Of a DNA stretch of 64,000 nucleotides, positions 32,566 to 41,169 are shown one piece after another. Origin of the DNA: Sulfurospirillaceae bacterium. Its GTDB lineage: Bacteria; Campylobacterota; Campylobacteria; Campylobacterales; Sulfurospirillaceae. Every line of letters starts with the position of its first letter. The stretch's first letter is position 1. The stretch lies in assembly GCA_028684065.1 (NCBI GenBank), contig JAQUGO010000002.1, positions 124,001 through 188,000 of the forward strand, in the 5' to 3' direction. The translations under genes and the position numbers were made by a program. The notes beneath the pieces are model-generated. The model searched no databases. It saw only the letters and a program-made list of their open reading frames with translations, and had not been told where the DNA came from.

Positions 32566-33401
32566 TACAGCATCCTCAGTGTTGCAAAAAGTTTCACAAA
32601 AGGGTCTTCATTGGTGTAAATCGAAATCGTTTTAATACCCTCTTTTTTAAAACAACTCTCTAAGGCAATATCCTGTTCTTTTTGCTTGGCACTATAACGC
32701 TTAATAAAGGCCTCATCGAGGATGACTTTATCTTCTTTAAGGGTGATGGGGTCTTTTACATGTAAGGCTCCCATTGACCATGGTTTTTCTTCAAAATGAT
32801 CACGCACTTTAATTGCAATGACCTCATGTTTACGGGCAATGGCTCCTAATTTTGGAAGTTCAAAAAAATCACCAATGATAAAAAGAAGGGAAGGTTTTTT
32901 GATGTGATACAGAGCATATTCTTGGATATAATCCCAGTTTATTTTTTCTCCCAAAAGTGGTGTTTGCAGTGTTTTCAAAATAGACTCACGCACCATAGCC
33001 TCTTTTTTAGACGCTGGACTTTGCCATAATAGTTTATCACCAAGTAAAGAGAGCGCAAAAAAATCGCTGTTTTTAATAGCACTTAAGCCTAAAAGAGCAA
33101 CCACTTCGCTCATCACCTCTTGTTTGGAGTGTTCAATGCCAAAATGCATACTGCCATTCATCAAGCCAATGACATGAAGATGAATCTCTTTTTCTTCAAA
33201 AAAAGAACGTACTTGGATTTCACCATTTTTGGCGCTTTGTTTCCAATCAATCCGCTTAACATTTTCACCGTACATGTAAGGCCTGATTTGCGCAAAATCA
33301 TACCCATCGCCCTCTTTTTTAGAGGCATTGGAGCCTACCATTTCTCCAAAGATATGTTTACGTGCCCGTTGTACGATAAGATTGTAACAAAGAGGCATCA
33401 T
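32565..33401 (-). CDS. DUF58 domain protein of the Bat operon
   Basis: A 278-residue soluble protein of DUF58. The signature EGDGYDFAQIRPYMYGENVKRIDWKQSA near residues 31-59 matches the family's xxRxYxxGDxxRxIDWxxSA; the remainder has a VWA-like fold with a degenerate metal site. It follows moxR by 5 bases and overlaps the next gene by one base. MoxR with DUF58 is a widespread pair of unknown exact role. Palindrome copies are at 32756 and 33271, the latter within the signature codons (Tyr-Met-Tyr). Confidence 0.82.
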   Translation of the reverse strand: MMPLCYNLIVQRARKHIFGEMVGSNASKKEGDGYDFAQIRPYMYGENVKRIDWKQSAKNGEIQVRSFFEEKEIHLHVIGLMNGSMHFGIEHSKQEVMSEVVALLGLSAIKNSDFFALSLLGDKLLWQSPASKKEAMVRESILKTLQTPLLGEKINWDYIQEYALYHIKKPSLLFIIGDFFELPKLGAIARKHEVIAIKVRDHFEEKPWSMGALHVKDPITLKEDKVILDEAFIKRYSAKQKEQDIALESCFKKEGIKTISIYTNEDPFVKLFATLRML

Positions 33402-33406
33402 ACGTT

Positions 33407-34354
33407 TTAGGGAAGCGGCAGTGCTTCGATAATCTTATCAATCACATCATCAATTTGCACACCTTGTGCTTCGGCTTCATAACTTAAGATAAATCGGTGA
33501 CGAATCACCTCTTTGCAAACGGTCGCCACATCCACAGGCGTCACATACTCGCGCCCACAAAGTAGCGCATAAGCCCTACTTGCCTTATGCAAATCTATCG
33601 TCGCGCGAGGACTTGCACCAAAGCGAATTAAATCTGAGAGATGCGCTAAACCATACGCTCTAGGCTCACGTGTTGCAAAAACAATGTCAGCCATATAAAC
33701 TTCAATTTGTTCATCCACATGAATCGCTTTCACGCGCTCTTGAAGCGCTAAGAGCATCGGTGCATCCATGACTTTGGCAACGCTTTCACATTCACCTTTA
33801 GAGATACGCCTTGCAATGAGCATCTCCTCTTCTTTGGTGTTATAGCCAACGACTAATTTCATCATAAAGCGATCGAGTTGTGCTTCGGGCAAGGCATAGG
33901 TTCCAACCGATTCGATAGGATTTTGCGTTGCTAAAACAAAGAAGGGACGCTCTAATGTAAAACTTTCCTCCGCAATCGTCACTTGGTACTCTTGCATCGC
34001 TTCTAAAAGGGCTGATTGCACTTTGGCTGGAGCTCGGTTAATTTCATCGGCTAAAAGTAGGTTGGTAAATATCGGCCCTTTTTTAGTGATAAATTCACCA
34101 CTTTTTGGACTGTAAATTTGCGTTCCGATGATATCGCTTGGGAGTAAATCTGGGGTAAACTGAACACGGCCAAACTGTAGACCCAAAGCTTTTGCTAGCG
34201 TGTTTATTGTAGTTGTTTTAGCAAGTCCTGGAACGCCTTCAATAAGTACATGTCCTTCGCATAAGAGTGCCACAAGCAAAGAATCTATCAAGGCAGAATG
34301 ACCAACAATCACTTTTGAAATTTCTGTTTTTAAATGCTGTAACTCTTCAATCAT
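33407..34354 (-). CDS. MoxR family AAA+ ATPase
   Basis: A 315-residue AAA+ ATPase heading the Bat operon. Walker A EGVPGLAKTT is near residue 39, Walker B LLADEINRAP near 104, sensor 1 LATQNP near 145 and LPEAQLDRFMMKL near 155 follow. A helical lid lies at the C-terminus. MoxR proteins are thought to act as chaperones that mature or activate VWA-domain partners, here BatA and BatBC. GGAAGGA lies about 6 bases before the ATG. It is 42 bases after fabH on the same strand, so it may be co-transcribed with the fabH group or have its own promoter. Confidence 0.9.
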   Translation of the reverse strand: MIEELQHLKTEISKVIVGHSALIDSLLVALLCEGHVLIEGVPGLAKTTTINTLAKALGLQFGRVQFTPDLLPSDIIGTQIYSPKSGEFITKKGPIFTNLLLADEINRAPAKVQSALLEAMQEYQVTIAEESFTLERPFFVLATQNPIESVGTYALPEAQLDRFMMKLVVGYNTKEEEMLIARRISKGECESVAKVMDAPMLLALQERVKAIHVDEQIEVYMADIVFATREPRAYGLAHLSDLIRFGASPRATIDLHKASRAYALLCGREYVTPVDVATVCKEVIRHRFILSYEAEAQGVQIDDVIDKIIEALPLP

Positions 34355-34396
34355 AACATTTCCTTCCGAGTTAAGAAGTGTAGGGTAGAAAGATAC

Positions 34397-35389
34397 TTAT
34401 TTGCCACCAAATCGTACAAGTGCGCTGGCCCATGTAAAGCCGCCACCAAACGTATCAAGAAGCATTAAATCACCTTTTTGAATACGTCCTTCTTCATAAG
34501 CATCATTAATCGCCATAGGAATAGACGCAGCAGAAGTATTACCATATTTAGCAACTGTCAGAACGGTTTTTTCAATAGGAAAATCTAGTTTCGCACGAAC
34601 CGCTTCGATAATGCGAAAATTGGCTTGATGAGGAATGAAATGATCAATTGCAGAAGCATCTAAATTATTTTTTTCTAAAATATCAATCACATCATTTGTA
34701 AGCGTTTTAACGGCAATCTTATAAACATCATTGCCCCGCATTTTAATATAGTTAAGTTTATTGTCTAAGGTTTCTTGCGAACATGGAAATTTTGAACCAC
34801 AACCTGGGGTTATTAGATAATCCCCATAGCGCCCATCCGAAGAGGCATGAACATCTAAAATTGCTAAATTTTTATCTTCAGTCGCACTAATAATAGCCGC
34901 ACCCGCGCCATCACCAAAAAGAATACATGTCCCGCGATCCGTATAATCTATTACACTGCTAATTTTTTCAGCACCAATAAGTAATATATTTTTTTTAGCA
35001 CCTGATTCAATAAATGCTTTTGCTAATGAGAGCATATAAACAAACCCGCTACATGCGGCACTGATGTCAAAAGCCATGACATTGTGAATCTCTAATTTTG
35101 CGGCTATCACGCATGCTGTTGAAGGCATACACAAATGATCTGGAGAAAGAGTGGCACAAATAATTAAATCAATTTCTTCTTTTTCAATTCCCGCTCGCTC
35201 TATTGCAATTCGAGCAGCCTTTTCACCCAAATCACTGGTTGCTTCATCAGATGCGGCAATACGTCTTTCTTTAATACCTGTACGCTTTTCAATCCACTCA
35301 TCACTCGTGTCAACCATTTTTTCAAGATCAGCATTGGTTAAGATTTGAGAAGGAGCATAACTGCCTATAGATTTTAAAGACGCGTACAA
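34397..35389 (-). CDS. fabH: 3-oxoacyl-ACP synthase III (KAS III)
   Basis: A 330-residue enzyme that starts fatty-acid chains from acetyl-CoA and malonyl-ACP. The catalytic triad is intact: Cys in [10 protein letters not shown] near 112, His in [10 protein letters not shown] near 252 and Asn in [10 protein letters not shown] near 282. The start is TTG 35389 ([13 protein letters not shown]), with AAAAGGA overlapping the plsX stop. Gene order ndk-DUF177-rpmF-plsX-fabH is the familiar lipid/ribosome cluster of many bacteria. Confidence 0.96.
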   Translation of the reverse strand: MYASLKSIGSYAPSQILTNADLEKMVDTSDEWIEKRTGIKERRIAASDEATSDLGEKAARIAIERAGIEKEEIDLIICATLSPDHLCMPSTACVIAAKLEIHNVMAFDISAACSGFVYMLSLAKAFIESGAKKNILLIGAEKISSVIDYTDRGTCILFGDGAGAAIISATEDKNLAILDVHASSDGRYGDYLITPGCGSKFPCSQETLDNKLNYIKMRGNDVYKIAVKTLTNDVIDILEKNNLDASAIDHFIPHQANFRIIEAVRAKLDFPIEKTVLTVAKYGNTSAASIPMAINDAYEEGRIQKGDLMLLDTFGGGFTWASALVRFGGK

Positions 35390-35391
35390 AA

Positions 35392-36393
35392 TTATTCCTT
35401 TTCGCTTTCTAAGCTCGCTAAACGGGCTTCTATATCTTCATTAATTTTAGAATTTGAAAAATTAATGGCTTGAAAAATAGCATTTTTAACAGCTTTTGGA
35501 TTGCTTTTACCATGACCAATAATCGCACATCCATTGATTCCAATTAAAGGAGCTCCACCATATTCAGCATAATCAACTTGCTTTTTCAAAATACTAAATA
35601 CCTTGCGCATCAACACCGAACCTGCAATCGCTAAAGGGGAACGTTTCACATTTTGTTTAATAATCTTCGTAATAGAATCAGCAACACCTTCACTTGTTTT
35701 GAGTAAAATATTGCCAACAAATCCATCGCAGACGATAACGTCAACGGAACCATCAAAGATATTATTCCCTTCTACATTTCCCACAAAACAATCGAGTTTT
35801 TTAAGCGATGCAAATGCTTCTTTAGTGACTTCGTTGCCTTTGCTTTGTTCTTCACCATTTGAAAGAAGACCAACTTTTGGCTGAGCTATTTTTAAAATAT
35901 CTTTAGCATAGGCTTCACCTAGGATAGCAAACTGAACTAAATGTTCTGCTTTGCAATCTACATTAGCACCCACATCTAAAACAAGACTTAGCTTTCCAGA
36001 AATAGCTGTTGGCATAATAGTAGCAATAGCAGGTCTTAAAACCCCTTTAAGTCTACCTATACGTAGGGTTGCTAGACTCATCGTTGCACCACTATGTCCC
36101 ATTGAAACAACAGCATTAGCTCTTTTATCTTTGACCAAATCTACCGCTTTATAGATAGAACTCTCTTTACGTTTAAGAGCATTTGTTGCGGCTTCGTGCA
36201 TATCTAGCACATCACTGGATTCAATAAAAGTGACACTATCTAAGAATTCAGAAGGTATAAGAGGTTTTAGGACTTTAGAATCACCAACCAAGAGAGCCAT
36301 GAACTTACGTTCACTTAACGCTTGAATCGTTCCTTCGATGATAGGAGTAGGACCGAAGTCCCCTCCCATAGCATCAATTGCTATGCTCAACAT
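35392..36393 (-). CDS. plsX: Phosphate acyltransferase PlsX
   Basis: A 333-residue enzyme that converts acyl-ACP to acyl-phosphate, the substrate of PlsY (20274). The N-terminal [18 protein letters not shown] and the middle [19 protein letters not shown] segment, with the C-terminal [17 protein letters not shown] motif, are diagnostic. The ATG directly follows the rpmF stop (TAAATG), so translation is coupled to that of L32. Confidence 0.96.
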   Translation of the reverse strand: MLSIAIDAMGGDFGPTPIIEGTIQALSERKFMALLVGDSKVLKPLIPSEFLDSVTFIESSDVLDMHEAATNALKRKESSIYKAVDLVKDKRANAVVSMGHSGATMSLATLRIGRLKGVLRPAIATIMPTAISGKLSLVLDVGANVDCKAEHLVQFAILGEAYAKDILKIAQPKVGLLSNGEEQSKGNEVTKEAFASLKKLDCFVGNVEGNNIFDGSVDVIVCDGFVGNILLKTSEGVADSITKIIKQNVKRSPLAIAGSVLMRKVFSILKKQVDYAEYGGAPLIGINGCAIIGHGKSNPKAVKNAIFQAINFSNSKINEDIEARLASLESEKE

Positions 36394-36546
36394 TTAGCTT
36401 TTGTATTCGCCTGTTGTTTTATTAATTCGGTGAGGCATTTTCCATGTACCATCACTATCTTTTACGGGCATTGGAAGAGTTACTGTGTAGTGTGTTCTTC
36501 TTTTTGCTGCTCTTGTCTTACTTACGCGTCTCTTAGGAACTGCCAT
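36394..36546 (-). CDS. rpmF: 50S ribosomal protein L32
   Basis: A 50-residue basic protein starting [17 protein letters not shown], the L32 signature. It lacks the four zinc-binding cysteines seen in Gram-positive L32, as is usual in proteobacteria. The longer frame to 36594 overlaps the DUF177 gene; ATG 36546 lies one base past that gene's stop. The stop codon touches the plsX ATG. Confidence 0.95.
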   Translation of the reverse strand: MAVPKRRVSKTRAAKRRTHYTVTLPMPVKDSDGTWKMPHRINKTTGEYKS

Positions 36547-36547
36547 T

Positions 36548-36916
36548 TTATACTCCTTGTATTTGTTCGCATGTACCACAATAGTGGTAATCACTCTTCA
36601 AAGCTTCTAATTCACTTTGAAGTATTGTATCAAAATTTAGTGAACCATCAAAAAATTCAATCACATTTAAAAGTTCTTCACCTTCTTTGTCCTCATAAAG
36701 TCCATCACTGGCAAAAACTTCAACTTCCTCATTGACACCAAGAGTAAAAATTTCAGCACATCTATCGCATGTATGTTCTACTGTACCTATCAATTTACCT
36801 TTACATGCAACGATTGTTTTATCACTCTTGAGTGCATTACCTACTAGCGTAATTTCTTCACATTTAACTTCAAAATCAACCCCACTATTGGGAATTTTTT
36901 TGAATTCTATGGTCAT
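36548..36916 (-). CDS. DUF177 (YceD-like) family protein
   Basis: A 122-residue small acidic protein, placed just before rpmF as YceD usually is. It contains a CDRCAEIF motif near residue 51 and a second CGTC near the C-terminus; both Cys pairs are common in bacterial DUF177 and may bind zinc. YceD has been linked to 23S rRNA or 50S assembly in bacteria and plastids, but its exact role is unsettled. Three bases separate it from ndk. Confidence 0.8.
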   Translation of the reverse strand: MTIEFKKIPNSGVDFEVKCEEITLVGNALKSDKTIVACKGKLIGTVEHTCDRCAEIFTLGVNEEVEVFASDGLYEDKEGEELLNVIEFFDGSLNFDTILQSELEALKSDYHYCGTCEQIQGV

Positions 36917-36919
36917 AAT

Positions 36920-37333
36920 TTAGCAAATCTCTCTTTGAGCAAAAAAGAAGTTAATTTCATTTTTTGCGTTTTCCAAACTATCACTTCCATGAACCGCATT
37001 AGCATCAATACTTTCAGCAAAATCTGCTCTTATAGTACCAGCTGCTGCCTCTTTTGGATTAGTCGCACCCATTAATTCACGATTTTTAGAAACGGCATTA
37101 TCGCCTTCTAAAACCATAACAACAACAGGGCCACTGGTCATAAATTTAACCAACTCACTAAAAAATGGTCGTTGTGCGTGCACCGCATAAAACGCACCTG
37201 CGTCTGCTTCGCTAAGTTGTATTTTTTTCATCGCGGCAATTTTTAAACCATTTGATTCAAATCTGTCTACGATTTTTCCTATTACATTTTTAGCAACGGC
37301 ATCTGGTTTGATAATGGATAATGTACTCTCCAC
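36920..37333 (-). CDS. ndk: Nucleoside diphosphate kinase
   Basis: A 137-residue enzyme that balances nucleoside triphosphates by a phosphohistidine relay. [17 protein letters not shown] opens the protein and [12 protein letters not shown] carries the active histidine near residue 115. The start is GTG 37333 with AGGAG 6 bases upstream; there is no ATG that fits. It is probably the first gene of ndk-DUF177-rpmF-plsX-fabH, served by the extended -10 promoter at 37393-37401. Confidence 0.96.
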   Translation of the reverse strand: MESTLSIIKPDAVAKNVIGKIVDRFESNGLKIAAMKKIQLSEADAGAFYAVHAQRPFFSELVKFMTSGPVVVMVLEGDNAVSKNRELMGATNPKEAAAGTIRADFAESIDANAVHGSDSLENAKNEINFFFAQREIC

Positions 37334-37392
37334 AATAGTCTCCTAGGTGTTAATTTAATACGTCAAGTTTTCTTAGGGAATTAGAACGTGGG

Positions 37393-37401
37393 AGTATAGC
37401 A
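37393..37401 (-). promoter_or_regulatory. Extended -10 promoter for ndk
   Basis: TGCTATACT read on the minus strand, 60 bases before the ndk GTG, identical to the element before plsY. It probably drives the ndk-fabH operon. Confidence 0.6.
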
Positions 37402-37442
37402 GAATTTTTATTTAATATCAATTAACTCTCTAACAGCATATT

Positions 37443-37474
37443 ATAGAGAGGAGGGAAACCCCTCTCCTCTCTAT
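37443..37474 (-). terminator. Hairpin downstream of the ferredoxin gene
   Basis: An 11-base perfect outer stem (ATAGAGAGGAG / CTCCTCTCTAT) with a G/C-rich inner loop that can pair further lies 9 bases past the ferredoxin stop. There is no T run, so it may instead stabilise the mRNA end. Confidence 0.5.
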
Positions 37475-37483
37475 TGATTTCAC

Positions 37484-37768
37484 TTACTCAGCACAAGGAG
37501 TGTTGCCACTTCTCATATCTGCAGTAATTTCATCACGACTTGGTTGTCCAGCAAATGGTGCATCCCAAACAATACATCCTTCTGTTGGGCACGCTTCAGC
37601 ACATGCTGGTGCATCATGGTGACCTACGCACTCAACACATTTATCTGCATAGACATAATAAATGTCAGCGCCTGTTGGATTATCACTATCATCAACAATT
37701 GCTTCAACCGGACACTCATCAATACAAGCACCACATGAAATACATATATCAGTAATTTTTACTGCCAT
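37484..37768 (-). CDS. 2[4Fe-4S] ferredoxin (Allochromatium type)
   Basis: A 94-residue electron carrier. First cluster motif CISCGACIDECP (residues 9-20); second CVECVGHHDAPACAEACP near 47-64, with the inserted loop of Allochromatium-type ferredoxins, then a tail with one more cysteine. AAAGGAG lies 7 bases before ATG. It is monocistronic: a TATATAA box is upstream and a hairpin follows. It differs from the 23342 ferredoxin in its longer middle loop and tail, so the two may serve different partners. Confidence 0.92.
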   Translation of the reverse strand: MAVKITDICISCGACIDECPVEAIVDDSDNPTGADIYYVYADKCVECVGHHDAPACAEACPTEGCIVWDAPFAGQPSRDEITADMRSGNTPCAE

Positions 37769-37920
37769 ATTTGCTCCTTTAATTAAACATTTTATATAAC
37801 CTAAAAACTATATCCTAACTAAATTGAAATTGCTATTAAAAAGTATCAGAATCTATCAATTCAAATGAATTAGTAGGTTAATTTAACTTAACATTATTCT
37901 CTAAATTTAACTTTCATAAA

Positions 37921-37932
37921 AGGAATATTCCT
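37921..37932. promoter_or_regulatory. 12-base palindrome upstream of the chemoreceptor gene
   Basis: AGGAATATTCCT, a perfect palindrome 37 bases before the mcp ATG and just before a possible -10 (TATGAT, 37935-37940). It might be an operator. The remainder of the 200-base spacer, between the divergent ferredoxin and mcp genes, is AT-rich with no other clear signal. Confidence 0.4.
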
Positions 37933-37968
37933 CTATGATATTTGTATGACATCTCAAGGAGTAAGAAC

Positions 37969-39939
37969 ATGAATTCGTTGGCAAAGAAAGTAACGCTATT
38001 GCAAGTTTTGATAGTCTCATTATCAATGTTTGTATTTATTTTTTATATTAGCATTTATCTTAACAATTATATTACTTCACAAATAGAAAACAAAATAGAA
38101 ATAGAAGTTGAGAGCATGAAGCAAACAACGAAAATCTATAATGGTGCATTAGAAGATATGGCAACTAAGCTGGCTACAATTTTTGAATCACGTTTTGGAA
38201 GTTTCTCTGTGAATCCTAATGAAAAAATAAAAGTCAATGGCATTGATACTCCATTAATGGCCTCTGGAGGGTATACAATTAATAACAATTTTGCAAAAGT
38301 TGAATCATTTACAGACTTAACTGGTGCTGTTGCTACAGTATTTGCAATAAGTGGTGACGATTTTGTTCGCGTTTCCACCTCTCTTAAAAAAGAAGATGGT
38401 AGTCGTGCCATGGGAACTTTCTTAGGTAAAAAAAGTCCTGCCTATGAACCCATCATGAAAAAACAAAAATACGTTGGTATGGCTAAATTATTTGGTAAAA
38501 GCTATATCACGTCTTATTCTCCTATTGTAGAAGATGACAAAGTGATTGGTATTTTATTTATTGGTTATAACTTTTCAGACGGCCTGAAGACACTTAAAAA
38601 TGAAATGAATAAAATGAAAATTGGTCAAAATGGATACTTCTATGCTATTGATGCTAAGACCAAAACCTACGGCGCTCATCCTAAAAATGATGGTGAGCCT
38701 ATAACCTCTGAAATTGATCGAAAAGTTTTAGATGAACAAATTGGAACCTTACATGTCATAGAAGATGGACAAGATAAAATTATTAGTTTTACGCTGTGTG
38801 AAAAATGGAATTGGATTCTTGTAGCAAAAGCCAATGTGAGTGATTTTCAAGAAGCTAGTCAAAATTTGCGTAACAAACTTATCTATGTTTCACTTATTAT
38901 GACATTCGTGATGCTCATCATCATTTGGATTGTTGTTAAAAAAATCATTACCAATCCACTCAATAATCTTATTGAAAAAGCCCAAGAACTTTCCAGCGGT
39001 GATGGTGATTTAACACGAAAACTTAAAATTACAGGAAATGATGAAATTGCCCAAGCCAGTCAACAAATCAATCATTTTATTGATAAAGTCCGTGCCCTTA
39101 TTTGCGATGCTAAATCACTCTCAAGCGAAAATTCTTCGATTTCTCATGAACTTTCAACTACATCCTTACAAGTTGAAAAACTCGTTGAAAAATCTACCAC
39201 TATTGTTTCTGATACAACGTCTAAAGCCAACTCAATTCGTGAAGAGATGTCTCAATCTATTGAAAAAGCTAAAAGTGGTAAAGAAGATATGCTTAAAGCC
39301 AATAGTTCACTTCATTTTGCTAGCAATTCCATTATGGAACTCACTGAAGAAATACAGCGAAGTTCTGAAGTTGAAATAGAGCTCGCTTCTAAAATTCATC
39401 AGCTTAGCAACGATGCGGAGCAAGTCAAAAGTGTCCTAACGGTTATCAGTGATATCGCTGATCAAACAAACCTTCTTGCCCTTAATGCGGCCATTGAAGC
39501 GGCACGTGCAGGTGAACATGGACGCGGTTTTGCTGTTGTCGCCGATGAAGTGCGCAAACTTGCTGAGCGAACACAAAAAAGCCTTATTGAAATTAATGCT
39601 ACTATCAATGTTATTGTTCAATCCATCATGGATTCAAGCGAGCAAATGAACAGTAATTCTAAGAAAATAGAAACATTGGCACATAGCGCTAGCGATGTTG
39701 AGAGCAAAATCAAAGATACCTTTATTCTCATTGACGCAGTCACTGCTATTAGTGAACAAACTGTTGATAATTATATCCGCACAGGGAATGATCTTGATAC
39801 CATCATCAGTAAAATTAGCGAAATTACTAAAATTTCCAGTGAAAACAGCCGAAGTGTTGAAGAAATTGCAGGCGCTGCTGATCACCTAAGTAAAATGACG
39901 GAAGATCTCAACAGTAAATTGGGAGAATTCAGGACATAA
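37969..39939 (+). CDS. Methyl-accepting chemotaxis protein with Cache sensor
   Basis: A 656-residue chemoreceptor. TM1 at about 11-36, a periplasmic Cache_3-Cache_2 type sensor domain to about 305 ([27 protein letters not shown] and the later [13 protein letters not shown]), TM2 at about 306-330, a HAMP domain, and a C-terminal signalling domain whose hairpin tip reads [24 protein letters not shown]. There is no C-terminal CheR pentapeptide. AAGGAG is 7 bases before ATG 37969. It probably signals to the CheW/CheA/CheV encoded at 57-60.7 kb. The ligand is unknown; small organic acids are common for this sensor type. Confidence 0.92.
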   Translation: MNSLAKKVTLLQVLIVSLSMFVFIFYISIYLNNYITSQIENKIEIEVESMKQTTKIYNGALEDMATKLATIFESRFGSFSVNPNEKIKVNGIDTPLMASGGYTINNNFAKVESFTDLTGAVATVFAISGDDFVRVSTSLKKEDGSRAMGTFLGKKSPAYEPIMKKQKYVGMAKLFGKSYITSYSPIVEDDKVIGILFIGYNFSDGLKTLKNEMNKMKIGQNGYFYAIDAKTKTYGAHPKNDGEPITSEIDRKVLDEQIGTLHVIEDGQDKIISFTLCEKWNWILVAKANVSDFQEASQNLRNKLIYVSLIMTFVMLIIIWIVVKKIITNPLNNLIEKAQELSSGDGDLTRKLKITGNDEIAQASQQINHFIDKVRALICDAKSLSSENSSISHELSTTSLQVEKLVEKSTTIVSDTTSKANSIREEMSQSIEKAKSGKEDMLKANSSLHFASNSIMELTEEIQRSSEVEIELASKIHQLSNDAEQVKSVLTVISDIADQTNLLALNAAIEAARAGEHGRGFAVVADEVRKLAERTQKSLIEINATINVIVQSIMDSSEQMNSNSKKIETLAHSASDVESKIKDTFILIDAVTAISEQTVDNYIRTGNDLDTIISKISEITKISSENSRSVEEIAGAADHLSKMTEDLNSKLGEFRT

Positions 39940-39950
39940 TTGTAAAAACT

Positions 39951-39973
39951 TATAAGACAAAATTAGTCTTATA
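39951..39973 (+). terminator. Weak hairpin after the chemoreceptor gene
   Basis: TATAAGAC-AAAATTA-GTCTTATA, a perfect 8-base stem, lies 11 bases after the mcp stop, with a run of eight T about 15 bases later. It is a plausible terminator of modest strength. Confidence 0.4.
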
Positions 39974-40002
39974 CATTAAAGCTATTTTTTTTATATTAGT
40001 TA

Positions 40003-40008
40003 TATAAT
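40003..40008 (+). promoter_or_regulatory. -10 box for the peroxiredoxin gene
   Basis: TATAAT, in a T-rich tract, 37 bases before the peroxiredoxin ATG; GAGGTG at 40035-40040 is the ribosome-binding site. A PerR operator could overlap but I cannot identify one by eye. Confidence 0.5.
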
Positions 40009-40045
40009 TTATGTACAAATAAAAATTCTTATATGAGGTGATTTT

Positions 40046-40642
40046 ATGTTAGTAACCAATAAAGCTCCAGACTTTACAGCAACAGCCGTTCTAGGTGACA
40101 ATCAAATTGTCGATAATTTTAATCTTTATGCAAATTTTGGCGAAAAAGGTACCGTTGTATTTTTTTATCCCTTGGATTTTACTTTCGTCTGTCCTTCTGA
40201 AATTATTGCATTTGATAAACGTTTAGAAGAGTTCAAAAGTCGTGGCATTAATGTTGTTGGTGTCTCTATTGATTCTCAGTTCTCACACTTTGCTTGGAAG
40301 AATACACCTGTTAATCAAGGCGGAATTGGTCAAGTACGATTTCCTTTAGTTGCCGACATTACTAAACAAATTTCGAAAGACTATGATGTTTTACTCAATG
40401 GAAGTGTTGCACTTCGTGGTTCATTTTTAATTGATAAAGATGGTACAGTAAGACATGCTGTTGTGAATGATTTACCATTAGGTAGAAATATCGATGAAAT
40501 GCTTCGTATGATTGATACTATGCTCTTTACAAATGAGTATGGCGAAGTATGCCCTGCTGGATGGCAAAAAGGTGACAAAGGTATGACAGCAAGCACAGCA
40601 GGTGTTGCTGATTATCTTGCACACAATTCTGATAAACTCTAA
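40046..40642 (+). CDS. 2-Cys peroxiredoxin (AhpC/Tsa, Prx1 type)
   Basis: A 198-residue peroxidase that reduces hydrogen peroxide and organic peroxides. The peroxidatic Cys is in DFTFVCPSEI (near residue 50) and the resolving Cys in GEVCPAGW (near 170). The length is typical. It is convergent with a PerR-type repressor 30 bases downstream, and the pair is separated by a shared terminator. This is the AhpC/TsaA position of Campylobacter (next to the ndk-ferredoxin cluster). Its reductant, thioredoxin or AhpF-like, is not in the window. Confidence 0.95.
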   Translation: MLVTNKAPDFTATAVLGDNQIVDNFNLYANFGEKGTVVFFYPLDFTFVCPSEIIAFDKRLEEFKSRGINVVGVSIDSQFSHFAWKNTPVNQGGIGQVRFPLVADITKQISKDYDVLLNGSVALRGSFLIDKDGTVRHAVVNDLPLGRNIDEMLRMIDTMLFTNEYGEVCPAGWQKGDKGMTASTAGVADYLAHNSDKL

Positions 40643-40649
40643 GTTTTAA

Positions 40650-40678
40650 AAGTAAGAGAAGTTTTCCTTCTCTTACTT
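40650..40678. terminator. Bidirectional terminator between peroxiredoxin and perR
   Basis: AAGTAAGAGAAG / CTTCTCTTACTT, a perfect 12-base stem with a 5-base loop, followed by T-rich sequence on both strands (TTCTTTT and ACTTTTAAAAC). The perR stop codon (40673-40675) lies inside the right arm, so it serves both convergent genes. Confidence 0.75.
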
Positions 40679-41089
40679 CTTTTGACACAGTAAACAAGAC
40701 TCAACTGAGGCTACAATATCGAGTCTCTCCACTTTTATCTTTTCATCTAATTCTAATTTATTTTGATAGTCAAATAGATTTTCATTATAATCTATATCCC
40801 TAATACTTTGACAATTTTTGCATACAATATGAATGTGTGGCGTTGAGTAAATATCGTAACGCATTTTACCATCAGCGATATTGACTTCAATAACGACCCC
40901 TTTTTCTTTGAGTGTGGCAATATTTTTATAAACTGTAGCCAACGACATGGAGGGATTTTCGAGTTTAATAGCTTCATATAAGTCATCCATTGTTGGATGC
41001 TTTTTTTTGGTAAGCTCTTTTAAAACAGATATTCTCTGAGGTGTAGCCTTAAGCTCTTTTTCTTTCAAAAGGATGATAAAATCTTGCAT
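40673..41089 (-). CDS. perR: Fur-family peroxide-responsive repressor, PerR type
   Basis: A 138-residue Fur-family regulator. The winged helix occupies residues 1-80 (ATPQRISVLKEL, PSMSLATVYKNIATL). The metal region KMRYDIYSTPHIHIVCKNC has Asp where Fur normally has Glu, plus the HIH pair, as in PerR; C-terminal SCLLC with CKNC forms the structural zinc site. These suggest metal-catalysed peroxide sensing. It is convergent with the peroxiredoxin gene. ATG 41089 with AGGTG 7 bases upstream is preferred to 41119. It lies next to dxs, as perR does in C. jejuni from memory. Confidence 0.85.
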   Translation of the reverse strand: MQDFIILLKEKELKATPQRISVLKELTKKKHPTMDDLYEAIKLENPSMSLATVYKNIATLKEKGVVIEVNIADGKMRYDIYSTPHIHIVCKNCQSIRDIDYNENLFDYQNKLELDEKIKVERLDIVASVESCLLCQKK

Positions 41090-41169
41090 TATAACACCTA
41101 CTTTATTTTTTCTAATCATTCCATGTATTCTATCAATTTATCTAAAAATAAACTAACTAATACTTTTTA

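Larger units (their letters stand above)
28946..33278. repeat. Cluster of TACATGTA palindromes across the Bat operon
   Basis: Seven copies: 28946-28955, 30321-30330, 31098-31105, 31351-31358, 32060-32069, 32756-32765 and 33271-33278. The 30321 and 32060 copies extend to the 14-base CTTTACATGTAAAG. They lie in four adjacent genes and are read in three frames (Leu-His-Val, Thr-Cys-Met, Tyr-Met-Tyr). This is the densest part of the window for the motif. Confidence 0.7.

Noticed and set aside
28946-33278. The Bat-region palindromes as a CRISPR array
   Set aside because: The repeats are short, palindromic, inside coding genes and unevenly spaced by hundreds of bases; no spacers or cas genes exist.
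36322-36735. A 137-codon plus-strand frame across plsX, rpmF and DUF177
   Set aside because: It runs antisense to three well-supported genes, is rich in Cys/His/Phe with no domain, and has no promoter or SD.
37443-37474. The hairpin as an attenuator of ndk
   Set aside because: The ndk promoter lies downstream of it on the minus strand (37393-37401), so the hairpin is more likely the 3' end of the ferredoxin transcript.
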